From positions 19,844,474-19,908,473 of the forward strand of contig OZ022594.1 in NCBI GenBank assembly GCA_963669155.1: DNA of 64,000 nt. The letters run 5' to 3'. The first letter of the stretch is position 1, and the number at the start of each line of letters is the position of its first letter. A program made the position numbers and the translations under genes. Of the stretch, positions 23,640-34,502 are shown in pieces. This stretch comes from Arbacia lixula (taxonomy: Eukaryota > Echinodermata > Echinoidea > Arbacioida > Arbaciidae). The notes below the pieces were generated by a model. It was not told the DNA's origin, ran no database searches, and was given only the letters and a program-made list of their open reading frames with translations.

Positions 23640-24080
23640 ATTCTCTGTAGTAAACTAGCACCTACCCGAACGCTTTTGTACGTCAAATGGTCATTTTCTA
23701 GTGTAGATAGTTGGTTTCAGATATTGCTCTAAGCTCTGAACGTAGGAGCCCGATTCATTTTTTTTTTTAATTTCCTGCGGCTTGGGCAAATCAACAGAAA
23801 TTCAAGTTGCGCCGCGGCCGCAACACCGCGAGAGCTCCCCTAGGGCGATCCATGATTTTCCGTTGAAGCACATGAAAGCAGCTGGAAAGAAATGTATCGC
23901 GTACTGCAACAAATTTTGTCATCAGGTAGAAAGCATGCGCAGTAGTGCCAAGGCCGAAGAAACCAAAAAGTGCGATCACGTAGCCGCACCGACCCGAACC
24001 CTTTGTACGCTAAATTGTCATTTTTGTATAGATTGTTGGTATCAGATGTGGAATATAAAGCAAATAATAAACTTTTGGTT
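23640..24080. repeat. local duplicate blocks
   Basis: A block around 23660-23730 (ACCCGAACGCTTTTGTACG...) recurs imperfectly at 23990-24060. The block at 23748-23835 (GGAGCCCGATTCATTTT ... TCCTGCGGCTTG) recurs at 63345-63430. Unclassified repeat. Confidence 0.6.
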
Positions 24081-24086
24081 TCAGGC

Positions 24087-24205
24087 AATGAGACGAACCA
24101 TCACTTCCTCGGCGATCTGAATGTATACGCTATCTTTCCTCAGCTAAAAGCTTCGGAAAGATATCTACATCCAGATCGCCTCGGAAGTGATAGTTCGTCC
24201 CATTT
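24087..24205. mobile_element. 119-bp perfect-ended hairpin MITE
   Basis: Arms AATGAGACGAACCATCACTT and its near-reverse complement enclose a short loop, giving a long foldback. It follows directly on a TTTCAGGC sequence. A further foldback with GGAAC and GATATA words extends at 24237-24365. Confidence 0.65.
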
Positions 24206-24599
24206 CCTTCACCGACGTTGATTATTCGCTTACCAGCGTTATATCTGGTTCTCGGAACAATATATACCAGCAGCTATCGTTCTAGTTATCACATATCGTT
24301 CCAGGAGGAACCAAATATGCCGTGATTTACACGGCATATTTGGTTCATTGTTATATGTGGTTCCTTTCCGTATTATTAGCCTAGTTCCCTAGACCATGTT
24401 TGCAAATTGCTCTCATCGCTCTGTAGACGCGATGGTTTTGACAGGGTAGGGGTCCACGCAACTAATAATTTGGGAAAATACAAATTTATACAAAAATTCA
24501 GGTCATCTGGCATGCTAATGCATGATTTATTGTATGCAGCTATACGCAAATTAGTCTAGTTAGTTGCCCAGATCCCCTGTTGCACATTGACTTATGGCC

Positions 24600-25790
24600 T
24601 TCCGTTTGATGGCTTTGATTTGTTTGGGCCCTGCAAAAGTTGTACCCATATTCAAGGAAGACCTCATTTCAGATTGTAGCAAATATAGACCCACTTCTAT
24701 CCTTCCATCATTTCCCAAGGTACTCGAGAGTTGTTGACAATCGTATCTACAACTTCATGATGTGTAATATCTCCTTTGTTCCAACCAATACGGGTTTAGA
24801 ACGAATTACTCTACCGAATTTGCTTTTATCAATCTTATGATAAAATCCTGAATTGTGTCTGAATAAGCATGCAATAGCTATTTTTATGGATTTATCAATT
24901 TATTATTTGATACCCTGTCGCATACAATACTAGGCCTATTAGCAAAATTGTGTTATTACGGGATTCGGGGCATACCACTTCTTTGGTTTCAAGGCTATCT
25001 AGCTGACAGAAAATAATACACTGTGTATAACTCACATACTTCTGATTTCATTATTCTTACACCTGATGTACGACAGGGCTCACTACTTGGTCCTTTATTG
25101 TTTCTAATATATATCAATGATACAATAAATTCCCTACATCCTTGTTACTACGTTCTTTTGCAGTCGACACTGCTTTAGTTGCCTCTGAAGAAAGCATTTA
25201 CATTTTGATCAATTAAGTGAATGTTCATCTAATGCATGTTCACAATTAGCTTTTGTGCAATAGATTATCTCTAAACATTGTAAAAACTCCATTTGTTGTT
25301 TTCAGACATAGGCAAGACCTAAATACTTGTTAAAATGATGATCCCTTCAACAATATTAGAATTAAGCAATGTTCTGTGGTTACATATCTTGGAGTGCTCG
25401 AAGATATGTATTTATGTTGGGATTTACATATAAATTTTGTTTGCGGAAAAATATCACGATCATGAATAATCTGAACTCACTATTCCACGTAAATTCTTGT
25501 TAATGATGTACAATGCATTCATAGTGCCTCACATCGCTAATTGCAATGCGTTATGGGGTTCGTTGCATCCTTCTAAATTAGTCAGACTTCATCGCTTATA
25601 CAGAACAGAATCCTCCGTGTTATGTGCGAGTTCTCATTACCTTGAATCTTCGTTACCCCTGTTTGAACGTTGCTTAATGTTTTTTTTTTATATGAATACG
25701 ATGCAAATTGCCTGCTTAATGCGTAGATACTTCTCAAACCTAACATCTCATGCACATGTTTTCATTGAATGCTGAAATTCATCAGTATAA
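24600..25790 (+). pseudogene. degenerate non-LTR retrotransposon reverse transcriptase
   Basis: Pieces of a Jockey-superfamily (CR1/L2-like) reverse transcriptase in shifting frames: KYRPTSILPSFPK, AIFMDLS, GIPLLWFQGYLADRK, VRQGSLLGPLLFLIYIND, and FAVDTALV where active enzymes have FADD. Towards the 3' end, NAFIVPHIANCNALWG and LHRLYRTESSVL match the thumb region. Multiple stops and frameshifts and the D-to-V change at the catalytic pair show it is dead. Confidence 0.8.
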
Positions 25791-25799
25791 TACCTTTTT

Positions 25800-27340
25800 A
25801 ACTTGTTAAATTCCACATGTGGAAAGTTAAATACAAAATACTCTTTCCAAATCAACCCGTTGTTTAGGTCCAGTAACCTAGAATTCATTACCAGCCCACA
25901 TTCAGAATGCTTAGTTTCGTAATTCTTTTAAAATCAACTTATAAACAGTGTCAAAATAAAATGTAAGCCAAATTACAAAGGTTAACTGACTGGCAATGGA
26001 AGCGTTGCTCAGTAATGTGTTTCTTTTGTAATAGCTTTAAACACCACATGGCCGAGTTAATTCGACTCATCTTCTAAAAGCCCTTATATGTGTTATAATA
26101 CAGGTAACCTAGGCTCTGTGGCGCACTGAATGCATCGCATTCTTAATTCTTTTGTCTATCCTTTTCGCAGCTAGGAGCCGTGCATAATCTATTGTTACCC
26201 GCGTTTTTTCGGTTTGCCTGATTTTGCCCTAAGGGTATTATGTAATAGTAAGTGACGTGACACATATGGGAGAACATGATTGGTAGATTTTGTTTTGGTA
26301 TGATGGAGCGAGGGTCCGAGGGTACATGAGTTTGAGGGAGTGGTGTGAGAAGCTATTTTGTCGTAATTGACGTGTTTTGTCACCCACGGGGAGGAGTCCT
26401 GTGCGCGGGATAGAGTCGGGGAAGTCTGCGGACTTGCTGCATGAGAGTGAGTGCATCCACCCCAACTCTAGCTGCCACTGTTTCTGCTGTCATGAGCGGG
26501 AAGTGCAGACGGCCGTCGTATGGACACAAATTCCTCCGGTAGGCAGGCAACAGGATCTTCAATTCTTCAAAATAACTGTAAGTCTGAAACATGCCAGTTT
26601 GCGGGGGGTTTCTACAACTGTTTAATTTCTGTATAGGCAAGTCTTTCAGATTAAAGTTTGACTTTCTAAAAATCAGTGCTTTCAACTAAAGTGAACATTT
26701 TAAATGCAAACAATTTCTGACACGAAAATTACCATTTCAAATTGAATGATTTCTTCTAGTTCGGAAACTGAACGTATGTATTTTTCAGCAAAAATTGAAA
26801 TGTGTTTAATTAGTAGTCATATGTCATAAACGCCCTCTTTTGGCAAGTAACAAAAGTCGGCCATTTTATGTCGGTCATGTCGAACTTTGAGGAAGCCTAT
26901 ATAGTTGGGTATTTCTCATTGATCGGTACCACCGTGTATTTACGGCATATATTTATATTGGGATGAAAATGAGAACTACTTTAAGCGTGGCTACATGTTT
27001 TGATAATCAATGGTTTATGCAACTTACGCATTTTGTTAACAAGCGGTCATAAGTAATGGTTGCTGGTTAAATGGAAGTATTGTACATAGCAGAGGTATGA
27101 ATCATTCTAGCACTGGACATTATTATGCTAGTAAATGGCTATTATGGTAATTGGAGATATCGAGGAGATATCCGGTTGCTGTTTTTTTTTTTGCGAAGTC
27201 TATTAATTTTTGGTAAACCAAATAGTGTGATTATTGTCATTTTAAGATGTCGTGTACTTTACAAGATATAAAGTTAAAGCGTACAAGTTATACTTGGGTT
27301 GAATATATATTCATGATGCGGTGTAACTATATTTCAGACG
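25800..27340. other. no supported gene; GC-richer island at 26380-26580
   Basis: Open frames exist on both strands of the GC-richer segment. One plus frame ends at a GTAAGTC donor after 26579 and one minus frame follows a TTACAG acceptor. Neither resembles a family I know. Confidence 0.35.
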
Positions 27341-27341
27341 T

Positions 27342-27671
27342 AATCAAGGGTTCAGCCATCACGTGCCCTTGCACCCAGACCGGGCGGTGACTGTTCGGTT
27401 TCCTGGTCTCCTTCATCGACGTCGCCGAGCATCGAGGATCGCAACTTCAACCACCTCAGCTCGGGCATCGACGTCAGACCGGGCGGTGACTGTTCGGTTT
27501 CCTGGTCTCCTTCATCGACGTCGCCGAGCATCGAGGATCGCAACTTCAACCACCTCAGCTCGGGCATCGACGTCCTACCGTGTAACCTCGACAGCGGGTC
27601 TTTCGATGAACTCGCGCTTCAAAAATCAACGTTATTGCGATCGCGTCGTGAAGGCAACAGGGTTGTATTGA
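27342..27671 (+). CDS. candidate exon with exact 99-bp internal tandem duplication
   Basis: After a TATATTTCAG acceptor one frame stays open through two identical 99-bp units (starting 27377 and 27476) to a stop at 27671. The Arg/Ser-rich product (FPGLLHRRRRASRIATSTTS repeated) is not recognised. A second frame inside the repeats also stays open to about 27748 (VSWSPSSTSPSIEDRNF repeated, later RVVLTLHTALNIINRPYAG), and the minus strand is open too, so the coding frame is undecided. Because 99 is 33 codons, the duplication preserves whichever frame is real. The segment is GC-rich and CpG-rich compared with its surroundings, which supports some coding origin. No function is claimed. Confidence 0.3.
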   Translation, partial: NQGFSHHVPLHPDRAVTVRFPGLLHRRRRASRIATSTTSARASTSDRAVTVRFPGLLHRRRRASRIATSTTSARASTSYRVTSTAGLSMNSRFKNQRYCDRVVKATGLY

Positions 27672-28019
27672 CGCTGCACACTGCGCTGAACATTATCAAC
27701 CGGCCATATGCAGGTTTTGATATCTGTACCGAAGATAGTTTCATGTAAACCCATAATTTCATTCATTACTTTTGACTAGTAGACAGAGTCAATCGGAAAA
27801 TATTTGATTGTTTATCCATCCTCATTCCTATTTAAAGATTATTGTATTGAGGCAACATTTCACTGTTCAATTCAATTGATATGTGTATGTTATTGCGTTT
27901 CATTATAATCTGATTATTTAATGCATTCCTTATAATTAAAGTTTCATTTTGAAACTACATTAACATTAGTTCCGATTTGTATTCATTATTTATTTTATTT
28001 ATGAAGAACCCCACAATGT

Positions 28020-28800
28020 GACAAACAGCATTCCTCCTCACTAAATACTCTTTACCTGGCGCAACATAGAACAAAATAAGTTAGCAGCTTTAGCTCCCCG
28101 GTGTAATTATTTTATTTATCTGCATGTTCTTTTTACACAGGTGTACCCAATTTATCAAGCCAGTGAGTCATTTACGGGTAAACCTTCTTCTGAATTGTTT
28201 ATACTTGACCCGTGCTCGTATTGGGCATTCTCATTTGACTCATGCATACTTATTTGCACTAGAAAATCCACCTCAATGCATGTCATGTAATTATACACTG
28301 GCAATTAAACACATTCTCCTTGAATGTGTTGAACTTGCAAATATTCGTATTAACTTTTTGATTGTCCTGACCTCAAGACATAATTTAGAGATATTTCGCG
28401 ATTATGTGTTATAAACTTTTTAAAGAAGATCAATCTTTACACTAGATTTTAAGTGGGAAACTGATCGTATCCCAATCACAACAGGTATACCCTTGGGCAA
28501 CGTATTTTATTCCAATTGCCTAGTCTTTCGGAGGAGACTTTAAACCGCCGATCCCGTGTAAAGGAGAGTCACACCATTGGCACGTTAAAGAACATGCTTC
28601 TCTTTTCATAAAGAGTAGGGAAGTTATCCCGAGGAAGTAGTTAACATATTGATTTATTTCTGATTTATAATCCTGCTCAAATTCTGTAAATCACATTAGG
28701 GAAACTTGAATTGTATAATCTTTTTAGATGAACTGTTCGACACTTATATGACACTCAAGTGTTAGGAGTGTCGTTAATTTCTTATCAATCAATCAACCAA
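28020..28800 (+). pseudogene. 3' end of a non-LTR retrotransposon (RNase H-side Zn motif)
   Basis: Frame 28124-28414 encodes LTRARIGHSHLTHAYLF, PPQCMSCNYTLAIKHILLEC, the Cys/His motif that follows the RT/RNase H region in I/Jockey-type elements. Downstream are a 3' tail with CACGTTAAAGAAC and a short (ATCA)n-like end near 28783-28802. Truncated at the 5' side; it is a different fragment from the RT relic at 24.6-25.8 kb. Confidence 0.7.
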
Positions 28801-28949
28801 TCATTGTTTATACTTACATCTCTGCAATACTCATGTTGTGCCGCTTTTTATTAATCGTCGCTATTGCCGATCAGTCACTATTGATATTTTCCTATGTTAA
28901 GTCATATGTTGATATAATACATGTTTCAATGTTGTTTATTTTTTTTTAG

Positions 28950-30035
28950 TTGTTCTAGATTCGATGTACTGGTGGTCAAGACGCGACCCATCGACATCGC
29001 ATGGCCCGCCAACGCCAAGGAGATCGCGCGGGAGATCCTGGATTATGTCACGGGCGGCGACACACGCCCTCTCCTGGTCCATGCCTTCTCCGTCAGCAGC
29101 CACGTCTACGCCGAGATGCTCGACCTGATGGATGCATCAGAGGGAGAAGAACCGCGTCTGCGGAGCGGAGTAGCCGTTAGGCCTATGCATCGGTGCGTTA
29201 CCGCATCGTTGATCGGATCCTGTACAGTATCTCTACAGGGATAGCTCCGAGGGTATCTACTCGCTGGACGCCAACAACTCCTTTACGCAGTTTGTCACCA
29301 AGAGGGTTGCAGAGACCTACTATTGGCTGACCAACAAGTACACCATGGATAGCATCGTCAAGGTGAGCTTGAAGGGTGAACTCTCGCGTGAGCATTGGCG
29401 TGAAGATGTGTAGTTCGCCAATGTGGTTTTCAGGGAATGGTAATGTAAAAGTTAAAGGTCCGTCTCATTGGTGGAGATGTCGCAAGGACAGCATAGATAA
29501 GTTACAGAGACTTACAGGAGACTTGAAAAAAAAAATCAAACGCATTAGAATTCACGATGACCCGTCTAGTCTCGCGAAGACTCGGTCTCAAACAAGCCAC
29601 ATATTTCTAACATTTTACCAGGCATAAACTCAGCAGTAATTTACATCTTGTGGAATCATAATTCATAATGATTTATTAATGTATGAAGGAAAGCGAGAAT
29701 TCCATAAGAATTCCCAAAGAAACAAAGCAGAGTTTATTAACGGTCCTACTGTTCTGTATTGTCCTTCAGGTGAATGAGATCTTTACTGGCCGCACGGTCA
29801 AGGCGCCCGCCCTGAACCTCTTCTTTCGCGATGACCCGATCGCCACGGCCAAGGAAAACGACGAGTTGGTCGAGCAGTGGCGCAAGCATGTGGAGAGCGA
29901 CCTTGACGTCAACTGTTTCAGAGCTCCCCACTCTGCGAAGCACAGTGACGAGTAGGAGGAGAGCATCTACGGCTTCATGGGCAAGCTGGCAATGCAGCGC
30001 TGCCGCACGTTCCAGTTAGAGAAACTCAGCAGTAA
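28950..30035 (+). pseudogene. TMEM53/DUF829-like gene relic (two exons)
   Basis: TMEM53-family proteins are alpha/beta-hydrolase-like DUF829 proteins of the nuclear envelope and membranes. Exon a (28950-29362) encodes RFDVLVVKTRP, REILDYVTGG and RPLLVHAFSVSSHVYAEML, the family nucleophile-elbow region, then GIYSLDANNSFTQFVTK to a GTGAGC donor. Between them the frame changes at least twice near 29175-29245 (RYRIVDRILYSISTG is in another frame). Exon b (29770-30035) encodes VKAPALNLFFRDDPIATAKE and LVEQWRKH, then HSDE, a TAG stop, and EESIYGFMGKLAM; the stop replaces the Tyr expected in the family EY pattern. The first exon is not found. Retained introns rule out a processed copy, so this is a decayed duplicate unless the assembly is faulty. 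Confidence 0.7.
29626..29707. repeat. 82-bp duplicate, copy in TMEM53-like intron
   Basis: ACTCAGCAGTAATTTACATC ... CCATAAGAATTCC occurs here and again at 30026-30109, where it abuts the end of exon b. The two differ by a few bases and one short indel. Confidence 0.85.
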
Positions 30036-30109
30036 TTTACATCTTGGGGAATCATAATTCATAATGATTCATTAATGTATCATAATGAAAGCGAGAATTC
30101 CATAAGAAT
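30026..30109. repeat. 82-bp duplicate, copy after TMEM53-like exon b
   Basis: Second copy of the intronic block at 29626-29707, joined directly to coding-like sequence. It marks a rearrangement breakpoint at the 3' end of the relic. Confidence 0.85.
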
Positions 30110-32390
30110 TCCGTCCTCGGCGGGGACGCTACTGTAGGCAGCGCCAAAGCAGGCCGAATTAAAGTAGAATGAGTGAGGGAGATTGTCGAGAACTCGCGGA
30201 GCTCAACAAATGAACACTAGGCTAAATCTTCCTAAAGGAGTGGTCACTATAGACTGTAGGCTGGACTTTGCCACGACTTAACGAAGGATGAGTGAGGGAG
30301 ATAATTAATCCGCGCAGCCAGCTTGACAAATGAAAAGAAATTTCTCCTATCAGAGTTAGGATGGACTTTTGCGAAACTTGACAAAATGGTAAGGGAGAGA
30401 GAGAGCCCGCTGAGCTAGCGCAACAATCTTGCCTAAAATAAAGGTCACGATGAATTAACGGATGGGCTTTGGAACGATTTGAAGAGAACGCGCAGAGGTA
30501 GCTCAACTAATCAACGCTACATCTCTCCTTAAGGAGAGGTCATTGAAGGGTGGACTTTCCCACAGAGGAACACTGGGGTAACTCCACACATGTTCTATAT
30601 AAATATCAGCGACACATCTCTCTCTTGATTAAGCAGGCTGCGAGCTTTAGTATTGACTGGTCAGAAATAACCGCAAATCTTAATTGTTTACATGCCGAAA
30701 CTCGCACATCATTATTGAACCAGCGGACTGCATCTCCTTTGGGGTATTGAGCATTAGTTTATAACTGATGCAGGGGAACAAAAGGTATTTTGTATCCACC
30801 CATTGGACAGATATGCCTAGAACGAGTATTTACCTAACTTGTGACATATGACTCAAGTCATAGATGTATGTGTTATGTCACACAAAGAAGAATGTTTCAT
30901 TATCATGTATGTATATTATGAAACTGATATGTGAGCCAAGAATCTGAAGGTTGAGATTTTGTACGTCGTATACTGTGTAAAGTTTACTTGAAAGAGTTTG
31001 GATTGATGAAAAAGAACCAAGGGTATGGGGCATGGGAAGAAGGATTATTAAGTTGATAAGCATCCTGACTGACTGGTTTACCATGATATGCAATTGACAC
31101 AAAGAGCTCAGTACAGAGAACTGTGTGGCACTCCATGATTGCCTACATCACACGATAAAGCATCCAGAGAGAGAGAGATACTATATTAAGTAGTCATATC
31201 AATATAAGATAGCTTGGACAGACCTCAAGGCAAATCATGGTTGTTGAATTATTTCACGAAAAGTTAAATTGCATGCATGAATACTTTTGAACAAAGAATG
31301 ACACCACCTCTCTTAATCCTAATACTACCGGGGTATTTCAAAGCATGTTAGGGTGGGGGGCATTATGGTCATGGGCCGCCCGATTCCCTCATTTTTTTTA
31401 TAAGGGTCAAGAATTGTGTACTCTACCAGTTGTATAGCTAAATTTTCGAAAGTGCCTTTATTTTTTAAATTCAATAATGTATGCTCATTTATGCAAGAAA
31501 TCACTAGATAAAGCCTTAGGAATATTAATTTCTGGTACAAATCTCTTTAAAAAATCCCTCATCAATTCCTGAAAAAAAGGATAGGTTGTGGTAATTATTT
31601 CTCACGTATTTCATTGTTTTTCGTCAAGCGCATTTTGCGATTTGGGTGTAAGTGTGTGTGTGAATGTGAGTGTATGTGGGTTTGTGTGTGTTGTAATTAT
31701 TTCACTACCTATTAGAAAAGTATTTACATAAAATGGGAAATCTCCTGCATGATTTTGTCCATATGGTTGTGTTCAGTCATATAGAGAAATAGCGAAATTT
31801 CAATGACATGTGTTTGGTAAACTTAATCTGATATCGGCACGGTAGGTCCGATCGTCATAAATTTTGTATCAAAATGTGCGGAAAGGATCAGAAAAAAAAT
31901 CATGTTCGTTTCGAAATATTGAGGTGTTCGGAAGTACCGACAAAAAATTGACGGGTGGTGGGGGAATAATGCACCCCCGTGAGTATTAGGATTAAAGGAT
32001 TATGTGAAGCACGTTGAATTTTCAATACTGCACATATAAGGGAAAGTCATCCCATGATGTATTAGTGTAAGAGACCGGCGGCATGGATCATTCTTCGACA
32101 CATATCCCCGTCACACACACGCCTGAGTTGCAAGTTATAGCATGTGAAGTGCACAGTATTGAGGCACGACACGACATGGAATTCATTCTCTATAAGAAGC
32201 AGAATAATTGTGGTTTTATCTAATTGAGGAACGCAATGATTGACCAAACTATTTCTCTCTCAAATGACATTCTATTGCATGTGAATCTCCAACGATATAA
32301 GCTATCCATGTACATTGTATATCTATATATTCATGTTATCAGAATCAGTGTCGGAGTGTGTAAGATATCTAATTGGTGATTCAAATGGCT
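30110..32390. other. no supported gene
   Basis: Between 30160 and 30560 a loose repeat of GAGTGAGGGAGAT / CTCAACAAATGAA / GGACTTT words recurs about four times at roughly 110-bp spacing. The rest is AT-rich with no exon. Confidence 0.45.
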
Positions 32391-32393
32391 TAC

Positions 32394-32574
32394 CTTCTTT
32401 GTATCGTAGAGTGTACAGCTCGGTTTTTCTTGATTTCCTCTGCTTGTGATCTGCGTCGGGTCTCACTGAAACTCCTTGCGTCGGACGCAAGGACGACGCA
32501 GGGAAGGATCGTAGAAGTTGGCAAGCAAGCTGCCAACTCCACGTAGAAAAACACGGACGGCCGGTTGTGACCAT
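32394..32574 (-). CDS. candidate first or internal exon, unrecognised
   Basis: On the minus strand GCCATGG (good initiation context) opens a 60-residue frame: MVTTGRPCFSTWSWQLACQ, then an Arg/Ser/Pro-rich stretch and TELYTLRYKEG, ending at a strong GTAAGC donor in phase 1. An alternative acceptor TACTAG 13 bases upstream of the ATG would make it internal. The N-terminus could resemble a mitochondrial targeting peptide, but that is weak. No partner exon was found downstream on this strand. Confidence 0.25.
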
Positions 32575-33146
32575 GGCATAAGGGATCCTAGTATAAATGT
32601 ACTTGTCTTTTAAAGGATGAATAAATAAGAACTTAATAATTTATATTTCTAGCGTTTAATAAAGACAGAATTATAAAAGAACAGGTATGTATTTTTAATT
32701 TTTAGTTCTTGAAATAAAATGTATGTTTGTCACATATCCCACCTAATATCCCTCATTCCCATTTTCAATTTTATATTCTAATAAATTATTTTACTTTGAT
32801 TTTAGTTGTATTTTTGTGGGGAGGGGGGGGGGCTCAGCCAGCAAATAATATGAAAGAAAACAACATGACATTTTTTATATTCAGGAGAGTTTTTGTCGAT
32901 AATTGCCAAAGTGTTGCATCACTGTTTGAATTGAGTTTTGATTAGGACAATTCTCTGCATCCACAATATAGACATTTGAGTGTTTCCTTCATCAAAACAA
33001 TGAGCATTTACATGATTATACATGGATCAGTTTCATAATTACCGTATTGATATATGTCATGAATTTGAAAATGTTGATGCATTCAAGAATAAAAAAATAT
33101 ATTTGTGGGGAAAATAAGCAACCGTCTACGTCTGCTTATCTGAATA

Positions 33147-33374
33147 TAGAGTACATAAGTGTGACGCCATTTGAGCATTATTGTCAAGACAAATGTCTCT
33201 AAACAATACGGGCAGAACAAGCAGCGGTGATTACAACGGGGAATGTAATTGAGAATGCCGAACACTAGCCCGATATACAATATCGGACAGGTAAACCTCT
33301 CAGTGGAGTGAGTTTGTTTATAGCCAATTTGTCTTGACAACATGTTCATATGACGACACCACTTCGGTACTCTA
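33147..33374. mobile_element. 228-bp palindromic MITE, TA duplication, copy 2
   Basis: Same family as 14796-15025. Flanked by TA at 33145-33146 and 33375-33376; arms share GTTGTCAAGACAA/TTGTCTTGACAA and CGATATTGT-type words. Orientation is opposite to copy 1. Confidence 0.8.
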
Positions 33375-33424
33375 TATGAACGAATGCTTGCATCGGAAGA
33401 GAAAAGAACAACGAAGATGGCTTT

Positions 33425-33545
33425 AGAGAGACAGAGGGGGGTAGAGAGAGAGAAAGAGAGAGAGAGAGAAAGAGAGGAGGAGGTAGAGAGAGAGGTGGAG
33501 AGAGAGGAGGTTGGGAGAGAGAGAGAGAGAGAGAGACGGAGAGAA
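33425..33545. repeat. (GA)n tract
   Basis: GA-rich microsatellite with GGAGG interruptions. Confidence 0.95.
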
Positions 33546-33840
33546 AAGCGAGCCCCATGAAAAAGTAGTAACATTTCAACGGCCAATTATCTCACAGCAT
33601 AAAGATGTCATATCATAGTTCATGTTACTACAAGATTGTATCAGATTTATAGGGCTCTCGGGTCACTTTCAGGATACATTTGGGCAACAAATCCCCCCTC
33701 CCCCATGTGATTTTTTTTTCATAAATTGCACATTTCCTTATATCAAAAAGAAAATTACCTAAGTAATAGATAGAAACGTGTTGACAATCTGCGAGTATAT
33801 ATGTTTAATACTCTATGAAAACGTACCAACATCAGCAATC

Positions 33841-33912
33841 GGTCTGTTGGCTCAGTTGGTATAGCGTCAGACTGATAACCTGAGGGTCATGAGTTCGATT
33901 CCTGACATAGAT
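33841..33912 (+). repeat. tRNA-derived relic (Ile-GAT-like)
   Basis: Has an A box (TGGCTCAGTTGG), a seven-base anticodon loop CTGATAA with GAT anticodon, a B box-like GAGTTCGATTCC, and a T-run at 33924. The acceptor and T stems pair poorly, and nuclear Ile tRNAs normally carry AAT or TAT, so this is more likely a tRNA pseudogene or SINE head than a functional tRNA. Confidence 0.55.
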
Positions 33913-33983
33913 GCTCTTTTGGTTTTTTTCTCGTTGATTTGAAACTAATAGTCTATACGCTAAAATCACCAAGCAAAACCACC

Positions 33984-34300
33984 GACGTCTTATAGCCTAG
34001 TGGTAGGGTAAGCGCCGGGACTACCTCACACTCGTGCTAGCGAGCACGGGTTCGAAACCCGCTAACTCCAAGGTTGCAAAACCAAGGTTCAAGGATTGTC
34101 GGATGGCCCGGCAAAGGCATTGGGATCACCCTTGTTCCTCCCCTAAAGAGTTAGAGTCTATAGTTTTTATAGGCTACAGTCTTTAGGAGGTAGGAATGGA
34201 TACGCGAATGGGCCGGTCGCCATACCAGAAGGGAACTAATGGTAGTCGGTAAGGGTGATAAGCTTAATTGCGGAAGCCCGAAGTCACGACACCTGAACTC
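33984..34300 (+). mobile_element. tRNA-derived SINE candidate
   Basis: tRNA-like head with A box TAGCCTAGTGGTAGGG and a well-paired T arm around ACGGGTTCGAAACCCG (34045-34060), plus an extra inverted CGTGCTAGCGAGCACG. It is followed by a unique body ending before the poly-T region. Pol III-type head 72 bp after the Ile-like relic. Confidence 0.5.
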
Positions 34301-34502
34301 CTGGCAAACCATCGCTTAACATTTTATTTTTTTGTCGTTGAAATATTGCCTTTAATTGTTGTTTTCCTTCTATCTCTGATGACAACAATCAACCAGAGCC
34401 TTATCATCTTAGTTGTTCCGTTTTTCATTATTCCATATTCCTCTTCTTATTACTTTTCTGCCCGTTCTTTTTTTTTTTTTTTTTTTTTTGGCCATTGATT
34501 TT

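Noticed and set aside
26380-26685. Open frames on both strands in a GC-richer island
   Set aside because: Opposing frames each have one splice-like border; no recognisable protein, so neither was called as an exon.
33841-33912. Functional tRNA-Ile
   Set aside because: Poor acceptor and T-stem pairing and an atypical GAT anticodon; treated as a relic.
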